NCBI GenBank assembly: GCA_959020035.1
Contig: CAUEQX010000095.1
Location: 1-7,101, forward strand
DNA length: 7,101 bases
Source: an uncultured Collinsella sp.
GTDB lineage: Bacteria > Actinomycetota > Coriobacteriia > Coriobacteriales > Coriobacteriaceae
Direction of reading: 5' to 3'
Positions within the stretch are counted from its first letter, which is position 1. Each line of letters begins with the position of its first letter. Positions 1-6,720 of this stretch are shown here, in pieces. A model generated the notes under the pieces. The model was not told the origin of the DNA and searched no databases. It saw only the letters and a program-made list of their open reading frames with translations. The position numbers and the translations under genes were made by a program.

Positions 1-19
1 GTTCTGGCTCCCCGCCGGC

Positions 20-45
20 CGCCCGGGGCCTTTTGGCCCCGGGCG
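20..45 (-). terminator. Strong GC hairpin just after the adhesin gene, possible terminator
   Basis: A perfect 11-bp stem (arms 20-30 and 35-45, read on minus as CGCCCGGGGCC and GGCCCCGGGCG) encloses a four-base loop. It starts 12 bases after the stop codon, a normal place for a terminator. No T-run follows on either strand, so it is not a textbook intrinsic terminator. It may still stop transcription or protect the 3' end of the mRNA. Confidence 0.5.
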
Positions 46-57
46 CTGCCAGCGTGC

Positions 58-3000
58 CTAGCGCTTACGGATACCCCAGACCAGGGCTCCGACGCCGGCC
101 ATGGCGATAACAAATGCCATGAGCAGTGCGGCGGCCTGCTGGTCACCCGTGGTGGGCAGGAAACCCTTGACCGTCTTGACGATGTTCGTCACGGTCTTGG
201 GCGTGCCGGGATCGGGTGTCGGCACGGGTGTCTCGGGCTTCTTGTACGTGTTGTTGAACACGATACCCTCGACGCTCTTGTCGCCCTTGGCAAAGGCGAC
301 ATTCGCCTTGAGGTTACCCTCGCCATCATCGGCCACGTTGACGGTCGCGGTAAAGACGGACTTGTCGTAGGTCATACCGGCCTCGTCGCCCTTGACCTCG
401 CTGATGGTGTAGACGTACGTACCGGGCTCGTCGTACTCGAACTTGTCGAAGTTGATCTTGCCGTCGGCATCGTTGGTAACGGTGGACTCGATGTCCTCGC
501 CAACGAGCTTAAAGCTAAACTCGTCCTTCTTGAGCTCGCGTCCCTCGAGCACCTTGATGGCGCCGATGGAGACCTGGGTGGGCATGGCATGATACTTGTT
601 GGTAAAGCCAGCGGACTCGGTAGTTCCCTCGAGCTTGTGCGTCGCAGTCAGCGTGCCGTCGCCGTTGTCGGAGACGGTGGTCACGACGGTGTAGGTCGTG
701 CCGTCATAGGTGACGCCCTTGTACAGGCCGAGCGCGTTGGGGCAAGCCTCGCGCAGCGTGTACGTGTGCGTGCCGGGCGCCTCGTAGCGGATCGGGTTCA
801 ACGTAACGTTGCCGTTGACGTCGTTGGTGCCGCTAGCGACAACCACGTCGTCCTCGAGCAGCTCAAACGTGAACTCGCCAGCTGCAAGGTCGCGTCCGGT
901 TAGGCGCTTGACCGTCTTGACCTGATCGGTCACCACAGAATCGGTAGGCGTCACGCTGTAGGTGTTGGTGAACGTGAAGGCAGCACCGTCGTCGCCTTCG
1001 CGCACGACCTTCAGATGTCCGGCACCGTCGTCAGTCACGGTGTAGGAAACCTTGCGCGTGGCGTTGACATCGTTGGTCACGCCAGGGGCGCTACCGGACT
1101 CGGTCACCGTGTAGGTAAAGGTGTGCGAGCGCGGAGCGGTGGGGGCTGCGGGCTCGGACTCGTCGTTGGACTCGTCGGTGTCGGCAGCGTCGGCGTCAAC
1201 CTCGGCCTCGTCGGCGTTGGCCTCGGCATCGCTCGATGCGTCGTCAGAAGCATCGGTCGTCACGCCCAGAGCACGGTTGAGGTCCTCGAGCGTAAAGTGG
1301 ATCTTGCCAAAGTCCACGTTGCCGGCCGCGTCGTTGGTCACGGTTGTGTGCTCGGGCATCGGGGCACCAACCTCGTCGGCAGTCACGGTGAAGGTGAACT
1401 TGCCCGTGATATCGGCCGGGGTCAGACCCTCGGCAGCCTGGAGCTTCTTGGTGCCGGCGAGTGCGGCATCCGCGGCCTCGGCGCCGTAGACGTTCTCGAA
1501 CACGGGCTCGGTACCACCGTAGTCGGGCTTTGCCGTCAAGGTACCGTCACCGTTGTCGACGACGATGACCTTAAAGCTAAAGCTCGGCGTTGCGGCAGTA
1601 ATACCCTTTGCTTCGAGCGGGGACGTGTACTCAAACGCTGTGTAGTTGATAGTCCACGCAAGCTTGGCATCCGTGTCGGTACGGATGGCGCGTCCGGCGC
1701 TCACCAAATCGGCGAGCATCTCAGTCGTGTAATGCAGTGTGCCAAAGCTCACCTGGCCGTTGATGTTGTTGGCGAAGGTACCTTCAATGGCATCCTTCTC
1801 ACCCGCATAGGCAATACCGAAGCAGAACTCGCCGTTGGCCATCGGACGTCCGGCCAGAGTCTTGGTGGCGACGATCTGGGCACCGGCCCCGCCAGTCGCG
1901 GTGGTCGTGGCACTATAGCTGTTGACGAACGGGGCCACGGCACTCTCGACCTTATTCTCGCCGCTCTTGTGGACCGCCACAGGCGTGCCATTGGGTCCGC
2001 CAGAAACGGTCGTCGTAGCGGTAAGCGTACCAGCGCCATCGTCGGCGATAGCGATCGTCACGGTGCGCTCGGCGTCGTCGTAGGTGTAACCGGGCTGGCC
2101 GTCGTTCTTCTCGGCAACGGTGTATGTAAAGGTCTTGCCCGCGTCGGCCTGCGTAAACTTGACCTCATGGCCAGCCAGGATGTCGATCAGACCAACCGTT
2201 GCCTCTGCCGTTGCAGGGGACTTGTACACGTTGGCGCCCTCGTGCAGGCCGAGCGCGATGGCCGAAGCCTCGTCGGCAGGCGTCACGGTAAAGGTGAACT
2301 GGCCCTCGGTCATGGGACGCCCGGAGAGGGTCTTGCTGAGCTTAAGGCCGCCGGCCGCGGCGTAATCGAGCTCAGAGCGGTACGTGTTGGTGAAGCGGCC
2401 GCTTTCCTTCTTGGTGACGTTGGCGGTCAGGACGCCCTTGCCGTTATCAGTCACGGTCACTTCGGCGGTCGCGACATGTCCGTCATACGTCATGCCTGCC
2501 GCGCTGCCCGCGTTCTCGCGGATCTCGTACTTATAGGTTCCGCCAGCCGTGTAGCTGATCTTGCCGAAGTTGATGGCGGCGATGCCGTCCTTCGCGTCCT
2601 TCTTGCTCACAGTTACGGTTGCGGGGTCGGGCAGCGGGGTGCCCTCGGGAGCGGTGATGGTAAAGCTGAACTTGTCTGCATCCGTCCAGTCGCGACCGTC
2701 GATGGCCTTGCTCAGGTCAAAGTCGAGCTCTGCGTCGATCGGGGTCACGCTGTAGGTGTTCTTGAACTCGGCGGGCTTGGTACCCTTCAGGACGTGCTCG
2801 GCCTTGAGTGTGCCGTCGCCATTGTCCGTAATGGTGGTCTCGATGGTGTACTTGGCGTCACTGTAGGTGATGCCCTTGCTGGTGGTTCCGCCATTGGCCT
2901 CGCGCAGCGTGTAGGTGTGCTTGCCGGGCTTGGTGTACTTCACGGCGCTCATCGTAATCGTGCCGTCGGCGGCGTTCTTGCCGGTGGCGACGACCTTGGC

Positions 3001-6000
3001 GTCCTTGCCCTCGCCCTCGACGAGCTCGAAGGGGAACTCGCCCTCAGTCATGTCGCGGCCGGTCAGGACCTTGGTGACCTTGATCTCGTCGGTGACGCTG
3101 AACTCGTCAGGATTCGGCTTGTAGGAGTTGGTGAACTTCGCCTCGTCGACGTCCTTCAGCTTGTGCTCTACACCGAGCGTGCCGTCGCCGTTGTCCTTGA
3201 CGACAGTCTCGATGGTGTAGGTCTTGCCGTCGTAGGTGATGCCGTTGCCGGCGTCGCCCGGGACCTCGCGCAGCGTGTAGGTGTGCTTGCCGGCAGCGGT
3301 GTACTCGATGGGGCTCATCGTGATTTTGCCGTCGGCGGCGTTGGTGCCGGTGGCGACGACCTCGTTGCCCTCGACGAGCTCGAAGGAGAACTCGCCCTCA
3401 GTCATGTCGCGGCCGGTCAGGAACTTGGTCGCGGTGATCTGGTCGGTGACGCGCGTCTCAACAGGCGTCACGTTATAGGTGTTGGTGAACGTAAATGCCA
3501 CATCGCCGTCCGACTTGCGGGACACCCTCAGATTACCCTCGCCGTCATCAGTCACGGTGAAGGAAACCGTACGCGAAGGCTCGACGTCGTTGGTCACGCC
3601 AGCGACCTCGCCGGACTCTGTCACGGTGTAGGTAAAGGTGTGCTCGCGCTTCTCGGGCTTCTTGCCCAGAGCCTTGTTGAGGTCGTCGAGCGTAAAGGTA
3701 ATCTTGCCAAAGTCGACCTTGCCCTTGGCATCATTGGTCACGCTCGCGTTCGCGGGCATGGGTGCGCCCTCTTCACCGGTCACGGTAAAGGTGAACTTGC
3801 CGGCAATGTCAGCCGGGGTCAGGCCATCAGGAACCTGCAGATTCTTCTTGCCCGCAAGCGATGCCTCGACAGATGCGGCAGTGTAGGCGTTCACAAACTC
3901 GTTGCCGGCGTCGCCGTAGACAGCCGTCGCCGTCAGGGTACCATCGCCGTTGTCGGCAACGGTCACATATGCGTCAATTGCCGCCGTGGTAGCGCTCACG
4001 CCCGCAGGCAGCTCGCCGGTCTGCTCGGCAGCAATGTAATGAATAGTCCACGTGGGCTTATCTGCGCTGGCGTCAAACGACGCCTTGTCTTCCTCGACAA
4101 GCTTGACAAGCGACTTGGTCGTGTACGTCAGCGGACCGAACTCAACCTTGCCACTCTTGTTGGTTGCGTTCAGCAGGACCTCGTCGTGCCCCGCGTAGCT
4201 CAACGTAAACTTGAATTCACCGTCGACCATCAGGCGCCCCGTGAGCGTCTTGGTAGCCTCAAGAGTCAGCGGGGTTTCCGTCTTGGCGCTATAGGTGTTC
4301 GTGAACTTAGTCTCACCCGAGGTCTTTTCAACGTCGGCCTTAAGCTCGCCCTTGGCGTTAACCGTCACAGTCACCTTGAACGTGGCAACGTTCTTGCTGT
4401 AGGTAATGCCACCGGCGTCGCCCTTGACCTCGCGGACCTCATAGGTGTACTCGCCCGGCTCGGCATAAGTAATCTTGCCAAAGTTAATGGCTGCCTTGCC
4501 CTTGTCGAGATCGGCATTGGTCACAGTTACGGTCGCGGGGTCGGGCATCGGGGCATTGTTGTCGGACGTCGCGGAGAGCTCAAACTCAAACGCATCCGTA
4601 TCCGCCCACTTGCGGCCCTCGAGCACCTTGGTCAGACCAAAGTCAGTCTTGGTATCCACCGTTGTCGGCTTGGCTGCAAGGCTAAAGATAATCTTGCCGT
4701 TGTTGCCCAGGTGCGAATGCACGTGCGTGGAAGTCGCAACGGAGGAAAGGTCGTTCCACCTGGGGTTAAGCACGTCGCGCGCGGTCTCGGTCATATTGCC
4801 GCCCACGTCGGCCTTGGTGGTATGCAACTGGTCGATATAGGCAAGTCGCGCGGTTCCCTTGTTAAAGGACCAGTAGCCGTCCTCTTTGACCAGAGCGCCG
4901 TCGTAGTTGGCGATCTCGTGCCCTTCAAACATCACAACGGCATAGTCGTTCTTCGGCTTAAGGTCTTCGCCCATCGCCACAAACTCGTCCTTGTAATAAT
5001 AGACGCCGCTACCCTGCGGCTTTACCGTCGTGCGCTGGGTGCATGCCTCGTCCGTGTAGATAGGCGTGACCTTTTGGAAGTAATAGTAGCTGTTGGTATC
5101 GGAGGGCTCAAACTCGGCAACAACATCGCCCAGCTCGCCGCCCGACCACTTGTTGGCCAGGAAGTAGACCGTCTGGTTGTCGGTACCCTTGTGGGTGTCG
5201 ATATACTCCTCGAGTTCCTTATCGGGCGTAAACAGGCTGTTGCGCGCGTCGTCCTTGACGCTCGAGGTGTATTTAACCTGAATAGGCTTGATGTCATTGA
5301 GCGACGTGTGCTCAAAAATCCCCTTTTCCATGTCCACGTGATAGTTGATCAACGGAATCAGCGATGCGGGAATCTTGACCGTCACGATATCGCCCTGCTG
5401 CGCGTTGTCAGAACGCGCGACGGTGATGACCAGGTCCTTGGCAATACCCAAAAACTCATATGTGTCCACATTGCCCTTGGTGGTCTTGGTCACCTTGTCA
5501 ATGGTTTCGCCATTAATCTGAGCGCTGATAAACTCATCGACCTGCATGAAGTCGCCCAGCTCATCACTAAAGGTGATGTAGCCGGACTTGCTGGGGTCGT
5601 AGCCATCCTCGACCTGGGTTGGATAGCTCTTGTCCTCGGTGATAGAGGCAGAGATATCCTTAAATACCTGGTTGAGCTCATCGGTGTTCGACGCAGCCTT
5701 GTAGAAGTCGGAATTCTCGGTGCGTTGACCAAGCTCATTGGTTTTGTAGGACGTGGCGTTTGGATAGTTGCTCGACACGGCGTGCATGAACCTGTTTTCT
5801 TTGCTTGCCTTGCTAATGGCCTGATCCGGGTTCGCACCGCTAAAGATGCCGATGGTGTAGATGGTGGCGCCTTTATCTTTCATGGTCTTGGCGGCATTAA
5901 CGGCATCATTAGCGACACCGGACTCAAAACCATTAGAACTTGTAGGAGAGCCGTCGGTAAAGAACACGACGACCTTCTGGGCATCCGCGCGGCCCGACAT

Positions 6001-6708
6001 GTCGCGAGCAAGCTCAAGGCCGTAATCAGCCTGCGTAGCGCCGGCAGGTTCGATGAAGCCGACCGTATTCTTAAGTTCCGTCGCAGTGCTATCGACACAC
6101 GGCGTCAAGCCCTTCATAACCTGCGAATAGTTGTGCGTGTATCCCTGACGATCGCGATACGTATCGTTGCCGATTGTATTATTTCTCTTATTGCCCGCGA
6201 ACTTAACGATGGCAACCTGATGCCATTTGTTCTTATCATTGGTGCTCTTGTTTTGCTCGGCAATGGTATCGATAAAACTGTTCGCGGCGGACTTGAGTGC
6301 ATTGATGCGCGTAGTGGACCTTTCGCCCATATCGTCACTCATCGAACCGGAGGCATCGAGCACGAGAACGATATCGAGCGGTTTAGTGACCAGCGACGTT
6401 GTATCAGAGGTCGAAGAGATCGTGGAAAGCGTCGTCACAAAGTCAGACTTTTCGTCCTCTGCGGGCTCGACCGTCTTGTCCATCCAGATCCGGCCCACAT
6501 AACGTGTCGTCTGGTCCTGCTCGCCGCCCGACGCCCAGTATTGCCAACGGCTGGTGGTGTCAGGATCGACTGTCTTTGTCGCTGCCGGTCCGTCCATTCC
6601 GGTGCTGGACCCGGCGTTAGCCTCGGGCAGCATGGCAAATGCTGCGGCCGGCAGTACCAGCACAACGGCCAGTATCACCGACAGGAGGCCCCTCGTGTAC
6701 TTACTCAT
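58..6708 (-). CDS. Giant LPXTG-anchored VWA/Spy0128-repeat surface adhesin (pilus-tip-like), 2216 aa
   Basis: This is a secreted, cell-wall-anchored protein, probably an adhesin binding host or matrix ligands. Domains in order: signal peptide (1 to about 25 or 32), N-terminal strand with GRIWMDKTV (72-80), VWA domain (about 110-355), beta-rich middle module (356-684), eleven Spy0128/FctA-like domains (685-2158), a Pro/Thr linker (2159-2170), LPTTG (2184-2188), a hydrophobic segment (about 2192-2212) and a final RKR. The MIDAS residues are intact (D118, S120, S122, T225, D252). The ATG is chosen because AAGGGAGA lies 4 bases upstream and a good signal peptide follows at once. VWA heads on isopeptide-linked stalks are known in Gram-positive tip pilins such as RrgA, which supports an adhesin role; ligand and sortase class are unknown. 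The gene seems monocistronic within the window: a promoter-like region lies upstream and a hairpin downstream. I see no frameshift or internal stop. Only four cysteines are present (204, 556, 1629, 1989), so stability probably comes from isopeptide bonds rather than disulfides. Confidence 0.95.
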   Translation of the reverse strand: MSKYTRGLLSVILAVVLVLPAAAFAMLPEANAGSSTGMDGPAATKTVDPDTTSRWQYWASGGEQDQTTRYVGRIWMDKTVEPAEDEKSDFVTTLSTISSTSDTTSLVTKPLDIVLVLDASGSMSDDMGERSTTRINALKSAANSFIDTIAEQNKSTNDKNKWHQVAIVKFAGNKRNNTIGNDTYRDRQGYTHNYSQVMKGLTPCVDSTATELKNTVGFIEPAGATQADYGLELARDMSGRADAQKVVVFFTDGSPTSSNGFESGVANDAVNAAKTMKDKGATIYTIGIFSGANPDQAISKASKENRFMHAVSSNYPNATSYKTNELGQRTENSDFYKAASNTDELNQVFKDISASITEDKSYPTQVEDGYDPSKSGYITFSDELGDFMQVDEFISAQINGETIDKVTKTTKGNVDTYEFLGIAKDLVITVARSDNAQQGDIVTVKIPASLIPLINYHVDMEKGIFEHTSLNDIKPIQVKYTSSVKDDARNSLFTPDKELEEYIDTHKGTDNQTVYFLANKWSGGELGDVVAEFEPSDTNSYYYFQKVTPIYTDEACTQRTTVKPQGSGVYYYKDEFVAMGEDLKPKNDYAVVMFEGHEIANYDGALVKEDGYWSFNKGTARLAYIDQLHTTKADVGGNMTETARDVLNPRWNDLSSVATSTHVHSHLGNNGKIIFSLAAKPTTVDTKTDFGLTKVLEGRKWADTDAFEFELSATSDNNAPMPDPATVTVTNADLDKGKAAINFGKITYAEPGEYTYEVREVKGDAGGITYSKNVATFKVTVTVNAKGELKADVEKTSGETKFTNTYSAKTETPLTLEATKTLTGRLMVDGEFKFTLSYAGHDEVLLNATNKSGKVEFGPLTYTTKSLVKLVEEDKASFDASADKPTWTIHYIAAEQTGELPAGVSATTAAIDAYVTVADNGDGTLTATAVYGDAGNEFVNAYTAASVEASLAGKKNLQVPDGLTPADIAGKFTFTVTGEEGAPMPANASVTNDAKGKVDFGKITFTLDDLNKALGKKPEKREHTFTYTVTESGEVAGVTNDVEPSRTVSFTVTDDGEGNLRVSRKSDGDVAFTFTNTYNVTPVETRVTDQITATKFLTGRDMTEGEFSFELVEGNEVVATGTNAADGKITMSPIEYTAAGKHTYTLREVPGDAGNGITYDGKTYTIETVVKDNGDGTLGVEHKLKDVDEAKFTNSYKPNPDEFSVTDEIKVTKVLTGRDMTEGEFPFELVEGEGKDAKVVATGKNAADGTITMSAVKYTKPGKHTYTLREANGGTTSKGITYSDAKYTIETTITDNGDGTLKAEHVLKGTKPAEFKNTYSVTPIDAELDFDLSKAIDGRDWTDADKFSFTITAPEGTPLPDPATVTVSKKDAKDGIAAINFGKISYTAGGTYKYEIRENAGSAAGMTYDGHVATAEVTVTDNGKGVLTANVTKKESGRFTNTYRSELDYAAAGGLKLSKTLSGRPMTEGQFTFTVTPADEASAIALGLHEGANVYKSPATAEATVGLIDILAGHEVKFTQADAGKTFTYTVAEKNDGQPGYTYDDAERTVTIAIADDGAGTLTATTTVSGGPNGTPVAVHKSGENKVESAVAPFVNSYSATTTATGGAGAQIVATKTLAGRPMANGEFCFGIAYAGEKDAIEGTFANNINGQVSFGTLHYTTEMLADLVSAGRAIRTDTDAKLAWTINYTAFEYTSPLEAKGITAATPSFSFKVIVVDNGDGTLTAKPDYGGTEPVFENVYGAEAADAALAGTKKLQAAEGLTPADITGKFTFTVTADEVGAPMPEHTTVTNDAAGNVDFGKIHFTLEDLNRALGVTTDASDDASSDAEANADEAEVDADAADTDESNDESEPAAPTAPRSHTFTYTVTESGSAPGVTNDVNATRKVSYTVTDDGAGHLKVVREGDDGAAFTFTNTYSVTPTDSVVTDQVKTVKRLTGRDLAAGEFTFELLEDDVVVASGTNDVNGNVTLNPIRYEAPGTHTYTLREACPNALGLYKGVTYDGTTYTVVTTVSDNGDGTLTATHKLEGTTESAGFTNKYHAMPTQVSIGAIKVLEGRELKKDEFSFKLVGEDIESTVTNDADGKINFDKFEYDEPGTYVYTISEVKGDEAGMTYDKSVFTATVNVADDGEGNLKANVAFAKGDKSVEGIVFNNTYKKPETPVPTPDPGTPKTVTNIVKTVKGFLPTTGDQQAAALLMAFVIAMAGVGALVWGIRKR
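61..234 (-). other. Pro/Thr linker and LPTTG cell-wall sorting signal
   Basis: Residues 2159-2216. A short linker PVPTPDPGTP (2161-2170) suits passage through the cell wall. LPTTG (2184-2188, bases 145-159) is a sortase recognition motif, with predicted cleavage between Thr and Gly. It is followed by a hydrophobic segment (about 2192-2212) and the basic stop-transfer tail RKR. This is a complete sorting signal. Whether a housekeeping or a pilus-type sortase acts on it cannot be told, as none is in the window. Confidence 0.95.
235..573 (-). repeat. Stalk domain 11 (subtype F), membrane-proximal Spy0128/FctA-like
   Basis: Residues 2046-2158. Opens with AIKVLEGRELKKDEFSFKLVG, has YVYTISEVKGD and ends FNNTY. 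Predicted triad: K2052, E2104 and N2153. It is the shortest of the eleven and has no close sister here. Confidence 0.86.
574..945 (-). repeat. Stalk domain 10 (subtype D), Spy0128/FctA-like
   Basis: Residues 1922-2045. Opens with TVKRLTGRDLAAGEFTFELLE, has THTYTLREA and ends FTNKY. Predicted triad: K1934, E1987 and N2037. Related to domains 4 and 5, with a longer loop ACPNALGLYKG (1988-1998) that includes C1989. Confidence 0.87.
946..1473 (-). repeat. Stalk domain 9 (subtype C) with acidic insert
   Basis: Residues 1746-1921. Contains GLTPADITGKFTFTVT, VDFGKIHFTLEDLNRALG and FTYTVTESG, and ends FTFTNTY. Predicted triad: K1754, E1870 and N1915. Sister of stalk domain 3, from which it differs mainly by a 46-residue acidic, Ala/Ser-rich insert at 1816-1861. 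Confidence 0.87.
1126..1263 (-). other. Acidic low-complexity insert within stalk domain 9
   Basis: Residues 1816-1861, between NRALG and HTFTYTVTE. The segment has 10 Asp, 6 Glu and only one basic residue, with Ala and Ser filling most of the rest, and ends in a Pro-rich PAAPTAPRS. It is probably a disordered loop projecting from the stalk. In sister domain 3 the same place holds just seven residues, five of them charged (KKPEKRE). The DNA is built of short related units of the GTC/GGC/CTC kind, the sort of composition that can change length by slippage. Confidence 0.8.
1474..1902 (-). repeat. Stalk domain 8 (subtype B), Spy0128/FctA-like
   Basis: Residues 1603-1745. Opens with ATKTLAGRPMANGEFCF, ends FENVY. 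Predicted triad: K1616, E1693 and N1739. Sister of stalk domain 2. It has one cysteine (C1629) in the EFxF strand, a position occupied by Lys or Ser in most other copies. Confidence 0.85.
1903..2370 (-). repeat. Stalk domain 7 (subtype E, single copy), Spy0128-like, enlarged
   Basis: Residues 1447-1602, about 156 residues against roughly 115-125 for A and D types. Opens with LSKTLSGRPMTEGQFTFTVTP and ends FVNSY. Predicted triad: K1459, E1533 and N1596. Extra length lies in ASAIALGLHEGANVYKSP (1481-1498) and a Gly/Asn/His-rich loop near 1569-1588. No sister domain in this protein. Confidence 0.83.
2371..2739 (-). repeat. Stalk domain 6 (subtype A), Spy0128/FctA-like
   Basis: Residues 1324-1446. 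Opens with LSKAIDGRDW, has PLPDPATVTVSKK and AAINFGKISY, and ends FTNTY. Predicted triad: K1334, E1398 and N1441. Closely matches stalk domain 1, so it marks the start of the second copy of the multi-domain block. Confidence 0.88.
2740..3108 (-). repeat. Stalk domain 5 (subtype D), Spy0128/FctA-like
   Basis: Residues 1201-1323. Opens with VTKVLTGRDMTEGEFPFELVEG, has GKHTYTLREA and ends FKNTY. Predicted triad: K1213, E1270 and N1317. Looks like a tandem copy of domain 4 with a few extra residues (GEGKDAK) in the early loop. Confidence 0.9.
3109..3459 (-). repeat. Stalk domain 4 (subtype D), Spy0128/FctA-like
   Basis: Residues 1084-1200. Opens with ATKFLTGRDMTEGEFSFELVEG and has KHTYTLREV; ends KFTNSY. 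Predicted triad: K1095, E1148 and N1194. It is the closest relative of the next domain, both in protein and in DNA, where a 55-bp stretch differs at one base. Confidence 0.9.
3460..3873 (-). repeat. Stalk domain 3 (subtype C), Spy0128/FctA-like
   Basis: Residues 946-1083. Contains GLTPADIAGKFTFTVT, VDFGKITFTLDDLNKALG and FTYTVTESG, and ends FTFTNTY. Predicted triad: K955, E1031 and N1076. Nearly the same segments occur in stalk domain 9. Here the loop after NKALG is a short basic KKPEKRE (1016-1022), in contrast to the long acidic insert in domain 9. Confidence 0.87.
3874..4278 (-). repeat. Stalk domain 2 (subtype B), Spy0128/FctA-like
   Basis: Residues 811-945. Opens with ATKTLTGR and closes with FVNAY. 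Predicted triad: K820, E895 and N940. It shares a B-specific insertion (YTTKSLVKLVEED, then WTIHYIAAEQT) with stalk domain 8 (YTTEMLADLV, WTINYTAFEYT), while most other domains have a short turn there. Confidence 0.85.
4285..4656 (-). repeat. Stalk domain 1 (subtype A), Spy0128/FctA-like
   Basis: Residues 685-808. Opens with LTKVLEGRKW and closes with FTNTY. Predicted isopeptide triad: K694, E760 (YEVRE) and N804. The segment MPDPATVTVTN (721-731) plus AAINFGKITY (739-748) closely matches stalk domain 6, which defines subtype A. Confidence 0.88.
4657..5643 (-). other. Middle module between VWA head and stalk, unassigned beta-rich region
   Basis: Residues 356-684 match neither VWA nor the stalk repeats. 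The first part has a TFSDELGDFMQVDEF segment (379-393) and alternating hydrophobic strands up to about 480. The second part begins with YYYF (541-544) and YTDEACTQR (551-559), continues with VYYYKDEF (569-576), and ends with HLGNNGKI (666-673) just before the first stalk domain. I recall similar D-LGD-M and LGNNGK segments in VWA/Spy0128 proteins of gut Firmicutes and Actinobacteria, so this is probably the usual neck of the family. I cannot name a fold. Confidence 0.6.
5644..6381 (-). other. VWA domain with complete MIDAS metal site
   Basis: Residues about 110-355. The first strand IVLVLDASGSM holds the DxSxS motif (D118, S120, S122). The MIDAS Thr is T225 in GATQADYG, and the last Asp is D252 in VVVFFTDGSP. 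Between VAIVKFAG (166-172) and T225 is a polar loop of about 50 residues rich in Asn, Thr, Tyr and Arg with one Cys (C204). Such loops in tip-pilin VWA domains often form ligand-binding arms; applying that here is inference. The preceding segment GRIWMDKTV (72-80) followed by DFVTTLSTISSTS (89-101) is, as I recall, typical of VWA surface proteins in this group. Confidence 0.9.
6613..6708 (-). other. Signal peptide of the adhesin
   Basis: Residues 1-32 show a classical Sec signal. There is a short basic start (MSKYTRG), a hydrophobic core of Leu, Val, Ile and Ala at about 8-20, and two AxA cleavage candidates: AFA ending at residue 25 and ANA ending at residue 32. I cannot decide between them by eye. 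Export fits the cell-wall sorting signal at the other end of the protein. Confidence 0.9.
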
Positions 6709-6712
6709 CGCG

Positions 6713-6720
6713 TCTCCCTT
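6713..6720 (-). promoter_or_regulatory. Ribosome binding site of the adhesin gene
   Basis: On the minus strand AAGGGAGA precedes the ATG at 6706-6708 with four bases (CGCG) between. It matches the anti-Shine-Dalgarno core well and supports this start. A weak hairpin (AGGCT and AGCCT arms at 6744-6748 and 6726-6730) lies just upstream in the leader. Confidence 0.8.

Noticed and set aside
235..4656. CRISPR-like or transposon repeats suggested by recurrent DNA motifs
   Set aside because: The repeats are spaced by domain length (about 350-520 bp), stay in frame and encode the same protein motifs. They are protein-domain repeats, not arrays or insertion sequences.
4657..5643. Thioester-type adhesin domain in the neck region
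   Set aside because: There is one cysteine (C556) but no recognisable thioester motif with a matching Gln around it, so this cannot be supported.
58..6708. A wholly new kind of biological system
   Set aside because: VWA head plus Spy0128/FctA stalk plus LPXTG anchor is a known broad architecture of Gram-positive surface proteins. Only its details here (block duplication, acidic insert, upstream sites) look distinctive.
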